Source: a virus | Length of the DNA: 25,803 nt | IMG/VR virus record: IMGVR_UViG_3300037807_000025 | Span: 1 to 25,803 of that record | Reading direction: 5' to 3' (one strand) | Shown: one piece after another, positions 12,315-19,121 of the stretch | Layout of the letters: every line of letters starts with the position of its first letter | How positions within the stretch are numbered: the stretch's first letter is position 1 | The notes under the pieces: generated by a model | Databases searched by the model: none | Told to the model about the DNA's origin: nothing | Seen by the model: the letters and a program-made list of their open reading frames with translations, nothing else | Position numbers and translations under genes: made by a program

Positions 12315-13246
12315 TTAGCCTAACAATATTCAAGAATCTGTATGACAATAAGACTGATAAGAACATGCAGTTTGAGACTCCTGATGATTTCATGAAGTTC
12401 TTACATCAGCTATCTTCAGTTGAGTATAAGGAGAAGAAAGATGCTCCATTAATGAGTCCTGCAACCTTTCTTCCTAATACAACTAGAGCTAACAAGAGTG
12501 TTGTTAATTGGGCTGGTTGGGCAGCTGTCGATGTTGATGATCATGTGTTTGAAGGCAACCTTGAAAAGGAGTTACATGATCTGTATGGTCAATACACTTA
12601 CGTGTGTTACTCAACTGCGTCATCAACCAAAGAACATCCTAAGTTTAGATTGGTGTTTCCTTTATCAGAGAATGTCCCAGCAAATAAGATTAAACACTTC
12701 TGGTTTGCTTTGAATAAGACATTAGGGGATATAGGTGATCCTCAAACTAAAGATTTGAGTCGTATGTACTTCGTTCCTGGTAATTATGCAGGTGCTCATA
12801 GCTTCATATTCACGAATGCTGGGGAGTTAATGAGTCCAGTGGTGCTAATGGACAGCATAGAATACGCCGAAAAGCCGTCAGGAAATGCATTCTTAGATAG
12901 TTTACCTGAGAAGGTTCGCAATCAAATATTAGAGTACAGAAAGAATCAAATGACAAACACCTCAATTGCTTGGGACAGCTATCACAATTGTCCATTCGTT
13001 AATAAGGCACTAGTTGCTGAGTATAATACAATCAGTGAGACCGGTTGGTATCGTAAGATGTATCAGATAATGGTATCGATTGCCATGAGAGCAATCAAAC
13101 AAAGGTACCCTATCAGTTCAAATGAAATTGCAGAGATGTGTGCTCAGATCGATAGAGAGAATGGCGGTTGGTATAATAATCGACCATTAGAAAGAGAGGC
13201 TACAGGAGCAATTAATTTTGCTTATGAAAACGTTGACTTTAAGTAA
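12311..13246 (+). CDS. Candidate AEP-type primase (PrimPol-like)
   Basis: 311 aa. WAAVDVDDH (71-78) gives the hhDhD metal motif, STASSTKEHPKFRLVFPL (101-118) the sxH nucleotide motif, and KDLSRMYFVPG (147-157) the third motif of archaeo-eukaryotic-type primases of the PrimPol/RepB-like kind. The C-terminal helical part (WYRKMYQIMVSIAMRAIKQRY... GGWYNNRPLEREA) resembles primase C-terminal (PriCT) domains. It would lay primers for the gp41 helicase complex. T4 uses an unrelated TOPRIM primase, gp61, which is not seen in this window. The start is TTG 12311, overlapping the gp43 stop (TTGA) with GGAGGA at 6 nt, so it is coupled to the polymerase. The family call comes from motifs only. Confidence 0.68.
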   Translation: MISLTIFKNLYDNKTDKNMQFETPDDFMKFLHQLSSVEYKEKKDAPLMSPATFLPNTTRANKSVVNWAGWAAVDVDDHVFEGNLEKELHDLYGQYTYVCYSTASSTKEHPKFRLVFPLSENVPANKIKHFWFALNKTLGDIGDPQTKDLSRMYFVPGNYAGAHSFIFTNAGELMSPVVLMDSIEYAEKPSGNAFLDSLPEKVRNQILEYRKNQMTNTSIAWDSYHNCPFVNKALVAEYNTISETGWYRKMYQIMVSIAMRAIKQRYPISSNEIAEMCAQIDRENGGWYNNRPLEREATGAINFAYENVDFK

Positions 13247-13261
13247 GGAATAGTGTATAAT
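13233..13261 (+). promoter_or_regulatory. Early promoter for uvsX
   Basis: TTGACT 13233-13238, 17-bp spacer, TATAAT 13256-13261. The -35 encodes the last residues of the primase gene (stop 13244-13246). The expected start near 13268 gives a leader of about 23 nt containing AGGAG. Confidence 0.86.
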
Positions 13262-13290
13262 ATAGTATATTACAAACAGGAGAAATGTAT

Positions 13291-14325
13291 ATGGGAATAA
13301 TGGATAAGCTACAAAAGAATAGTAAGATCAAAGAGACTGCAATACTGTCTAAATCTAAACTGTTTGCAAATCAGGATATGGTACCCACCCCAGTACCTAT
13401 GATAAACGTTGCACTGTCTGGCAATCCAGATGGAGGATTGACATCGGGACTAACTGTATTGGCAGGACCATCGAAGCACTTTAAAACTTCATTCGGCTTG
13501 TTAATGGCTGCGGCTTACCTTAAGAAACATGAAGATGCTATCATCCTATTCTACGACTCAGAATTTGGAAGCCCCCAAAGTTACTTTGAAAGCTTTGGTA
13601 TTGATACAAGCAGAGTGTTACACACACCAATCACCAATGTTGAAGAGTTGAAGTTTGACATTGTGAATCAACTGGAAGAGATTGCTAAGGAAGATAAAGT
13701 GATCATTATGATTGACTCTATTGGTAATCTTGCATCCAAGAAAGAAATGGATGATGCTATGAATGAGAAGAGTGTTGCTGATATGTCACGAGCCAAAGCC
13801 CTGAAAGGTCTATTTAGAATGTGTACTCCATATCTTTCAATGAAAGATATTCCTATGCTCGCTATCAATCATACATACCAAACAATGGAGATGTTCTCTA
13901 AAGCTGTTGTATCAGGTGGTACAGGTATCTATTACTCAGCTGATAACATTTGGATCATTGGTAGACAACAAGAGAAGGATGGCAAAGACATCAAAGGATA
14001 TAACTTCATTATTAATGTTGAAAAGTCTCGATTCGTTAAAGAGAAGAGCAAGATTCCAATTTCTGTTACTTGGGAAGGTGGTATTGAAAGATATACTGGT
14101 TTATTAGATGCAGCTATTGAAGGTGGATTTGTTGTTAAGCCTACTATGGGTTGGTACTCTCCAGTAAATATTGCGACAGGTGAAGTATCTGATGTTAAAT
14201 TGAGAGCTAAAGCTTTAGGTAAAGACTTTTGGGAGCCTATTCTAGCATTGCCTGAATTTAAATCATTCCTTAAAACTAAGTACGAGATTGGTCATGCTTC
14301 AATGATTAAAGAAGACTCTGAGTGA
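13291..14325 (+). CDS. uvsX: UvsX recombinase (RecA-like)
   Basis: A 344-aa strand-exchange protein that forms filaments on ssDNA and drives recombination-dependent replication. It matches T4 UvsX in TPVPMINVALSG, Walker A AGPSKHFKTSFG (58-69), LFYDSEFG, the Walker B region KVIIMIDSIGNLASKKE, DMSRAKALKGLFR, AINHTYQT and VEKSRFVKEKSK. It is shorter than T4 UvsX (391 aa) and lacks most of the acidic C-terminal tail. I use ATG 13291 because AGGAG (13278-13282) is 8 nt upstream; ATG 13285 would leave only 2 nt. Its stop overlaps the helicase GTG start (GTGA). Confidence 0.97.
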   Translation: MGIMDKLQKNSKIKETAILSKSKLFANQDMVPTPVPMINVALSGNPDGGLTSGLTVLAGPSKHFKTSFGLLMAAAYLKKHEDAIILFYDSEFGSPQSYFESFGIDTSRVLHTPITNVEELKFDIVNQLEEIAKEDKVIIMIDSIGNLASKKEMDDAMNEKSVADMSRAKALKGLFRMCTPYLSMKDIPMLAINHTYQTMEMFSKAVVSGGTGIYYSADNIWIIGRQQEKDGKDIKGYNFIINVEKSRFVKEKSKIPISVTWEGGIERYTGLLDAAIEGGFVVKPTMGWYSPVNIATGEVSDVKLRAKALGKDFWEPILALPEFKSFLKTKYEIGHASMIKEDSE

Positions 14326-15665
14326 ATTTAGAGACACTAATTCTACGCTCATTGATTCATGATGAGGTGTATACAAGAAGAGTTATACCTCACTTAAAGC
14401 AGAAGTACTTTGATGGTCCATACAAGCTGGTGTTCAATGAGATTATATCATTCGTAACAAAGTATGGCAATCTTCCTACTACTAATGCGTTAAGTGTTGA
14501 GTTGCAAGATGGAGCATCCATTCCAGCTGATATGGTTACAGAGGTGTATTCTGTTATCAACGATTTGAATGCTCCTGCTGCTGAGTCTGATGAAGATTGG
14601 TTAATCGATCAAACGGAGAAGTGGTGTCAGGATAGATCTATATTCCTTGCTATTATGGAATCAATTGAAATCATTGATGGCAAACATAAAGATTTAACCA
14701 AGAATGCTCTTCCTGAGCTGTTGAGTGATGCCTTAGCTGTATCATTCGATACCAACATTGGTCACGATTACATCGAGAACTCAGATGATCGTTATAAGTT
14801 TTATCATAGAGAAGAGGAACATCTTCCATTCGACTTAGAGATGTTCAATAAGATCACTAAAGGTGGATTGGTTAATAAGACGTTAAACGTTGCATTAGCT
14901 GGTACTGGTGTAGGCAAGTCTTTGTTTATGTGTCATGTTGCTGCTGGTGCCCTAACTCAAATGAAAAATGTGTTATACATATCTATGGAAATGAGTGAAG
15001 AGCGAGTTGCTGAACGTATTGATGCTAACTTAATGAATGTGCCTATATCTCAATTAGAGAATCTGTCCAAAGATATGTTTGATAAGAAGATGAATGCTAT
15101 CACTAATAAAGGTTTGGGCCAGTTGATTGTTAAAGAGTATCCAACGGGAGCTGCTAATGCGACTCACTTTAGGGCACTCTTAGGTGAGTTGAAGTTGAAG
15201 AAGGATTTCATTCCTGATTTGATTTGCATTGATTATCTAAACATTTGTGCTTCTAGTAGAATGAAAGCTGATTCTGGATCATACACGTATGTTAAAGCAA
15301 TTGCAGAAGAGTTGAGAGGTTTAGCAATGGAGAACAATCTTCCAATCTTGACAGCTACTCAAACTACTCGTGGTGGTTATGATAATTCAGATGTATCGTT
15401 GACAGATACGTCCGAGTCATTTGGACTACCTGCAACGGCTGACTTAATGTTCGCATTGATATCTACTGAGGAATTGGAAGAGAGAAATCAGATACAGGTT
15501 AAACAGTTGAAAAATAGGTATAACGATCCAACAGGAGACACTAAACGTTTTGTGTTGGGGATTGATAGATCAAAGATGAGGTTGTATGATGTTGAAGATA
15601 ATGCACAAACGTTATCAGTAGATACTAATCAACCAACAGCAGATTATAGTAAATTTACAGTATAG
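14322..15665 (+). CDS. 41: Replicative DNA helicase (gp41-like, DnaB family)
   Basis: 447 aa. An N-terminal helical domain is followed by a RecA-like motor: Walker A ALAGTGVGKSLF (191-202), YISMEMSEERVAERIDAN, Walker B LICIDYLNICAS (300-311) and the DnaB-type ILTATQTTRGGY. It unwinds ahead of the polymerase and recruits the primase. The GTG start overlaps the uvsX stop (GTGA) and the local ribosome-binding site is weak, so translation is probably coupled. T4 has gene 40 between uvsX and 41; it is missing here. The protein ends 8 bases before the thyX GTG. Confidence 0.96.
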   Translation: MNLETLILRSLIHDEVYTRRVIPHLKQKYFDGPYKLVFNEIISFVTKYGNLPTTNALSVELQDGASIPADMVTEVYSVINDLNAPAAESDEDWLIDQTEKWCQDRSIFLAIMESIEIIDGKHKDLTKNALPELLSDALAVSFDTNIGHDYIENSDDRYKFYHREEEHLPFDLEMFNKITKGGLVNKTLNVALAGTGVGKSLFMCHVAAGALTQMKNVLYISMEMSEERVAERIDANLMNVPISQLENLSKDMFDKKMNAITNKGLGQLIVKEYPTGAANATHFRALLGELKLKKDFIPDLICIDYLNICASSRMKADSGSYTYVKAIAEELRGLAMENNLPILTATQTTRGGYDNSDVSLTDTSESFGLPATADLMFALISTEELEERNQIQVKQLKNRYNDPTGDTKRFVLGIDRSKMRLYDVEDNAQTLSVDTNQPTADYSKFTV

Positions 15666-15673
15666 GAGATATA

Positions 15674-16408
15674 GTGGTGGAAAGAACAAATAGTATTAAG
15701 AGCACAGATAAAGTGAAAAGAGTAGATCACCAATCTACTACTACTAAGGTTAAGATGGTATCGTATAGTATGCCAAGCCAAGAGTATAAAGAGGCAGGCC
15801 TGAATGATGTTCAGGATCTAATTGCATATTGCGCAAGGGTATCTAATCCAAGTAATCAATTCAACAAAGAGACTAGTGATAAGCTCATTAAGTATCTTAT
15901 TAAACATAAGCATTGGAGTCCGTTAGAGACAGTATCAGCGTGCCTGGAGATCGAAACTACACGTGACATTGGACGTCAAATCCTTAGACACAGATCATTC
16001 TCGTTCCAAGAGTTTTCTCAACGATATGCTGATCCTACTAAGGATATGGCATTCATGTTAAGAGAAGCAAGACTTCAAGATACGCAGAATAGACAGAACT
16101 CAATCGACACCGATAATGCTGCATTGTCTGCTATGTGGAGAATTAAGCAAGAGGAATTGATTAAGAAGTCATTAGATGCTTATAACTGGGCCATTGAGAA
16201 CGGCATTGCAAAAGAACAAGCTCGGGCTGTATTGCCAGAAGGGAATACAATGAGCAGAATGTATATGAACGGAACTTTACGTTCTTGGGTTCATTACATT
16301 GAGTTAAGAAGTGCTAATGGCACACAGAAAGAACACATTGAAGTTGCAAAGCAATGTGCAAAAGTAATTGCGGAGATCTTTCCGTTAATGCTTGACATTA
16401 TGGAGTAA
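15674..16408 (+). CDS. thyX: Flavin-dependent thymidylate synthase ThyX
   Basis: 244 aa. ThyX methylates dUMP to dTMP using methylene-tetrahydrofolate, FAD and NADPH. The signature RHRSFSFQEFSQRY (105-118, RHRx7S) is complete, with HWSPLETVSACLEIETTRDIGRQIL before it and the substrate-site stretch ARAVLPEGNTMSRMYMNGTLRSWVHYIELR after it. It replaces the T4 td-type synthase and needs no dihydrofolate reductase. The first 20 residues are a polar extension. The start is GTG 15674 (or GTG 15677), with AGGAG at about 6 nt. The end of the gene carries both a Shine-Dalgarno for the next ORF and the -35 box of a promoter. Confidence 0.96.
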   Translation: MVERTNSIKSTDKVKRVDHQSTTTKVKMVSYSMPSQEYKEAGLNDVQDLIAYCARVSNPSNQFNKETSDKLIKYLIKHKHWSPLETVSACLEIETTRDIGRQILRHRSFSFQEFSQRYADPTKDMAFMLREARLQDTQNRQNSIDTDNAALSAMWRIKQEELIKKSLDAYNWAIENGIAKEQARAVLPEGNTMSRMYMNGTLRSWVHYIELRSANGTQKEHIEVAKQCAKVIAEIFPLMLDIME

Positions 16409-16420
16409 ATCATGTATAAT
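16392..16420 (+). promoter_or_regulatory. Early-type promoter at the end of thyX
   Basis: TTGACA 16392-16397, 17-bp spacer, TATAAT 16415-16420. It overlaps the thyX 3' end and the first codons of the 16412 ORF, so its transcript (start about 16427) would lack that ORF's ATG and serve the small genes beyond. Confidence 0.7.
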
Positions 16421-16573
16421 AGATATATAGAACGTATTAAACAATTTTTCACTAAGAAGTTAGATTACGCCACGATGTACGAGAGCAAGTGTAAGGAGTG
16501 TGATGGGTGGGAGTTTAAATTTAACAAGTTGCAGAGACAACTCACAGCCATCTTAAAGGAAAGTGATTCTTAA
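16412..16573 (+). CDS. Small hypothetical protein, 53 aa
   Basis: ATG 16412 reads MYNRYIERIKQFFTKKLDYA and continues through TMYESKCKECDGWEFKFNKL to TAA 16571-16573. GGAG (16402-16405) lies 6 nt before the ATG, inside the thyX end, which argues for real translation from the thyX transcript. The middle has a C-x2-C pair (SKCKECDG) that could bind a metal, and the end is a short amphipathic helix. The -10 box of the promoter at 16392 covers its codons 2-3. No family recognised. Confidence 0.6.
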   Translation: MYNRYIERIKQFFTKKLDYATMYESKCKECDGWEFKFNKLQRQLTAILKESDS

Positions 16574-16694
16574 GCAGTGGTGTGTGATGTTCCTTGATGG
16601 AACAGGCAGAACTATTATGGCGGAAAGTAAAGAACAAATAATGTACAAATACAAAAACGTTAAAAGCGTATTTAAAATGGGAAGGAAAACATGA
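16563..16694 (+). CDS. Small hypothetical protein, 43 aa (GTG start)
   Basis: GTG 16563 opens MILKQWCVMFLDGTGRTIMA, followed by ESKEQIMYKYKNVKSVFKMGRKT. The pattern of two strands, a helix and a strand with alternating hydrophobic residues looks like a compact folded domain rather than noise. It overlaps the preceding ORF by 11 nt and the next by 4 (ATGA). AAAGGA lies only 2-3 nt before the GTG, so ATG 16587 may be the real start; a TAA two codons upstream bars any longer reading. Function unknown. Confidence 0.5.
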   Translation: MILKQWCVMFLDGTGRTIMAESKEQIMYKYKNVKSVFKMGRKT

Positions 16695-16822
16695 GTAAGA
16701 CAGCAATTGATGGCGTAAAGATACGCAAAGATAACAACGGCAATAGACTAAGTAAGAAGACTTATAGCCACGGCAGCTATAGATGTAAGCGTAAGCCAAA
16801 TTCAAAGAGATGCAAGAAGTAA
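16691..16822 (+). CDS. Small basic protein, 43 aa
   Basis: MSKTAIDGVKIRKDNNGNRL followed by SKKTYSHGSYRCKRKPNSKRCKK: very rich in Lys and Arg, two Cys near the end, and no hydrophobic core. GGAAGG lies 5 nt before the ATG, which overlaps the previous stop (ATGA). The high positive charge suggests nucleic-acid binding, but this is only composition. No family recognised. Confidence 0.55.
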   Translation: MSKTAIDGVKIRKDNNGNRLSKKTYSHGSYRCKRKPNSKRCKK

Positions 16823-16965
16823 TTAATTGGTTGAATATAGCGTTAATCCTAATATTAGCTGGTATAGTAATGGGGATTGCGGTAGTACTGGCGTTGATAT
16901 GGACGCCGTTTTTATTATTAGGGATTGCAATAGATTATTATGACAACAAAAAAACTATACGATAA
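16810..16965 (+). CDS. Small membrane protein, 51 aa
   Basis: MQEVINWLNIALILILAGIV continues with MGIAVVLALIWTPFLLLGIA and ends in the charged tail IDYYDNKKTIR. Residues 8-30 form one long hydrophobic segment and 33-41 a second short one, so it probably spans or hairpins in the inner membrane. It overlaps the basic ORF by 13 nt and the next gene by 26 nt; its ribosome-binding site is poor. Small phage membrane proteins of this size include superinfection-exclusion and antiholin-type proteins, but nothing in the sequence selects one. Confidence 0.55.
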   Translation: MQEVINWLNIALILILAGIVMGIAVVLALIWTPFLLLGIAIDYYDNKKTIR

Positions 16966-17278
16966 GTGGGAGTTTGTTTATTTAACCGATGAGGCTGGTG
17001 AGGCTATAACTGATGATGATCAGTGGTATGTTGAGCTTTTCGGAGGTAAGTATGATAAGGTGGTATATAGCTATACTAATGTAGTTATGAATGAAGAGAA
17101 CAGAGAGATAAAGTTTAATTATGAACTACATAGATGTATAGATGATGACCCACATGGGACTGATGAATTTAACGATGTAGTAGGAGAGATTCTTAATCTG
17201 ATCCTTGAGGATGCGTTTGAAGCAGGTGATTTTAAAATGGGCGATAATGATGAGCGAATCACTAATAATCCTAGCTGA
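16940..17278 (+). CDS. Acidic hypothetical protein, 112 aa
   Basis: 112 aa starting MTTKKLYDKWEFVYLTDEAG. The first two thirds are strand-rich with many aromatic residues (DQWYVELFGG, KVVYSYTNVVMNEENREIKFNYELHR). The last third is an acidic helix (DEFNDVVGEILNLILEDAFEAGDF). It is strongly acidic overall. ATG 16940 lies inside the membrane-protein ORF and has no clear ribosome-binding site, so coupling is likely. It overlaps the MazG-like gene by about 32 nt. I recognise no family. Confidence 0.65.
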   Translation: MTTKKLYDKWEFVYLTDEAGEAITDDDQWYVELFGGKYDKVVYSYTNVVMNEENREIKFNYELHRCIDDDPHGTDEFNDVVGEILNLILEDAFEAGDFKMGDNDERITNNPS

Positions 17279-17513
17279 AGAATGTGCGGAGGTCCAACAA
17301 GAGGTGTCTAAGATTCTTCGATTTGGTCCTGAAGAAGCTAATTTGAAGAACCTAGAAAAGGAGATTGGTGATGTCATTGCTATGATGGTTGTCTTAGCAT
17401 ACCAAGGTATCATTAATGAAGATAAGGTTATGCGTAGAGTCCCCACTAAACTTAGAAAGTTGAAGAAGTGGAGTGATATAAAAGATTTAGACGCTATTAT
17501 AGAAAACTTATAA
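17247..17513 (+). CDS. MazG-like nucleotide pyrophosphohydrolase
   Basis: 88 aa, all helical. The metal-binding signature EExxE...ExxD is present as E11-E12-x2-E15 (LAEECAEVQQE) and E39-x2-D42 (LEKEIGDVIAMM), as in MazG and related NTP pyrophosphatases. Such enzymes cleave NTPs or dNTPs to the monophosphate and may lower ppGpp or remove unwanted dNTPs in infected cells. The start is ATG 17247 or 17250; an in-frame reading from 17205 overlaps the previous gene and adds 14 residues without family match. It is the last gene before the late promoter at 17509. The actual substrate cannot be inferred. Confidence 0.83.
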   Translation: MMSESLIILAEECAEVQQEVSKILRFGPEEANLKNLEKEIGDVIAMMVVLAYQGIINEDKVMRRVPTKLRKLKKWSDIKDLDAIIENL

Positions 17514-17516
17514 ATA
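17509..17516 (+). promoter_or_regulatory. T4-type late promoter motif at the head of the 17.5-21.7 kb cassette
   Basis: An exact TATAAATA spanning the MazG-like stop codon. The expected start near 17523 gives a leader of about 20 nt before ATG 17544. No sigma70-type promoter of the common pattern occurs between here and 22635. Confidence 0.68.
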
Positions 17517-17543
17517 AGTCTATATCACAACTTAAAAATAACG

Positions 17544-18236
17544 ATGATCAAATTCAAATCATACTTAGAAGAGGGTAAGAACGATAAGTCTATCTTCCAT
17601 GCTATATTCATGGCAGGCGGACCAGGCTCTGGTAAGTCTTACGTTGTTGGTCAACTAGGTTTAGAAGCATTAAACTTCAAAGATATCAATTCAGACTCTG
17701 CATTAGAAAAGGCTATGAAGTTATCTTTAATGGATATGGAAATGCCTGACGGGCAAGCCTATGCTAAAGATATCGTTAGGGGCATATCAAAGAAAACAAC
17801 TAAACGCAAAGAAGGTCATGCTGTGAATGGCAGACTTGGTTTAGTGATTGATGGTACTGGCAAAGATGATAATAAGATCAAAGCTCATAAAGAAACCTTA
17901 GAGAAACTTGGATATGAATGTTCAATGGTGTTTGTTGATACATTTTTAGATACTTCTATTGAACGTGATATGCAAAGAGGTAAAGATGGTGGAAGATCAT
18001 TAGGATCTAAAGCTGTCACTTCAATGTGGAAAGGCGTTCAAAGTAATAAGAAGTCATACTCGAGTTTGTTCGGTAAGAGATTATTCATTATCGAAAACAA
18101 TAGTACTGGTAAAGATGATAAGGATGGTAATGTTCAATTCGATCGTCAAATCAATAAAGTAAATACTAAGATCGCTTCTTGGGCTAGTCAATTACCAAAC
18201 AATCCCCAAGTGAAAGCTTGGATGGATGTAAATTAA
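17544..18236 (+). CDS. P-loop kinase (zeta-toxin/polynucleotide-kinase-like) with capsid-targeting-like leader
   Basis: 230 aa. The first ten residues MIKFKSYLEE|GK resemble the T4 capsid-targeting leader MKTYQEFIAE|A, with L-x-E before the possible cut. Then IFMAGGPGSGKSYVV (21-35) is a Walker A of the zeta-toxin/PNK class, DINSDSALEKA supplies the conserved Asp after strand 2, LGLVIDGTGKDDNKI is like the zeta 'E/DGT' segment, and FVDTFLDTSIERDMQRGKDGGR holds the lid arginines. The substrate may be a nucleotide sugar or a 5'-OH polynucleotide end; the sequence does not decide. It follows the late promoter and is the first gene of a set sharing this leader. Confidence 0.75.
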   Translation: MIKFKSYLEEGKNDKSIFHAIFMAGGPGSGKSYVVGQLGLEALNFKDINSDSALEKAMKLSLMDMEMPDGQAYAKDIVRGISKKTTKRKEGHAVNGRLGLVIDGTGKDDNKIKAHKETLEKLGYECSMVFVDTFLDTSIERDMQRGKDGGRSLGSKAVTSMWKGVQSNKKSYSSLFGKRLFIIENNSTGKDDKDGNVQFDRQINKVNTKIASWASQLPNNPQVKAWMDVN

Positions 18237-18244
18237 GGATATTC

Positions 18245-19117
18245 ATGGACAATTTTAAAGGTTATATATTAAACGAAGCAGCTAACAGTAGCTTTCAAGT
18301 CATCATTGACGACAAGTTGACAGATGAAGAAAAGAAGGTGCATGGTAAGTATGATATTCCTAAGAAGAGTTTTAAGTTAAAGCTTCATCCTAAGGATAAG
18401 AAGACTTTCATCAAGCTGTTTAAAGAAGCTCCTGATAAGACAGTTGGTAATGGTGAAATTTCCTTATATTGGTTGTTTGACGGCAGAGCCCAAGAGACAC
18501 GTGGTGGTACTGAGCCAGACTTGCATATTGATAAGAAGGCTGTTGAAGTAAAAGCATATCCAAAACATGATCCGATATCGTTAGGAAGATTCCAGGATAG
18601 ACGAGAGTTTAGAGCATTACTAAACACTTTGTTTGGCATCTCTAATTTATTCCAAGCCTTCTCAAAAGATAACAGCAAAGGCAATCAATCTTTCAAAGGG
18701 GAATTGTCATTCAGATACCCTGATGTACTAGAAGCAGCTGAGAAGTTTATTGAATTATCAGAGCTATTCAAGGGCAACAAAGATCTAATGAACTTTAAAA
18801 TATTTAAAGACATGAAAAAGACTACTGATGATTTTGAGAAACAATTGAAAAAGTTGGGATACGGATCCAAGATTAATGATCCTGAAAGCATTGCTGTAGG
18901 TTTAATGAAACGCTTGATTGATGTGTTAGTTGGGGATAAGCCTGGTGATAAAGGATATATTGCTAATGTCAAAGATAGTGATCCAACTGACATTTGGTTC
19001 CATTACATAGACTTTAAAAATATGGTTAACGACACCAAGACTCTATCTAAAAAAGGAACATTTGCTGTTAATGGCGGAACATTCAAGGCATCTTTCGGTA
19101 CACTGTTTCCTGGATAA
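18245..19117 (+). CDS. PD-(D/E)XK nuclease candidate with capsid-targeting-like leader
   Basis: 290 aa from ATG 18245, with AAGGA at 5 nt; the longer in-frame reading from 18218 lies inside the previous gene. The leader MDNFKGYILNE|AA again ends in L-x-E followed by Ala. The catalytic pattern fits the PD-(D/E)XK fold: E71 (GNGEISLYWLF), P91-D92 (GGTEPDLHI) and E101-V-K103 (AVEVKAYPK), followed by a polar stretch with Arg residues. The C-terminal half is helical and Lys-rich, then ends TFAVNGGTFKASFGTLFPG. Such nucleases cut or recombine DNA. If packed in the head, it could act on host DNA or on rival genomes at entry; that is inference. Confidence 0.62.
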   Translation: MDNFKGYILNEAANSSFQVIIDDKLTDEEKKVHGKYDIPKKSFKLKLHPKDKKTFIKLFKEAPDKTVGNGEISLYWLFDGRAQETRGGTEPDLHIDKKAVEVKAYPKHDPISLGRFQDRREFRALLNTLFGISNLFQAFSKDNSKGNQSFKGELSFRYPDVLEAAEKFIELSELFKGNKDLMNFKIFKDMKKTTDDFEKQLKKLGYGSKINDPESIAVGLMKRLIDVLVGDKPGDKGYIANVKDSDPTDIWFHYIDFKNMVNDTKTLSKKGTFAVNGGTFKASFGTLFPG

Positions 19118-19121
19118 CATA

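Noticed and set aside
12498-12713. Alternative + strand frame of 71 codons inside the primase candidate
   Set aside because: It has no ribosome-binding site or motif and is fully contained in a better supported gene. Frames at 13907-14107 and 25283-25495 were rejected for the same reason.
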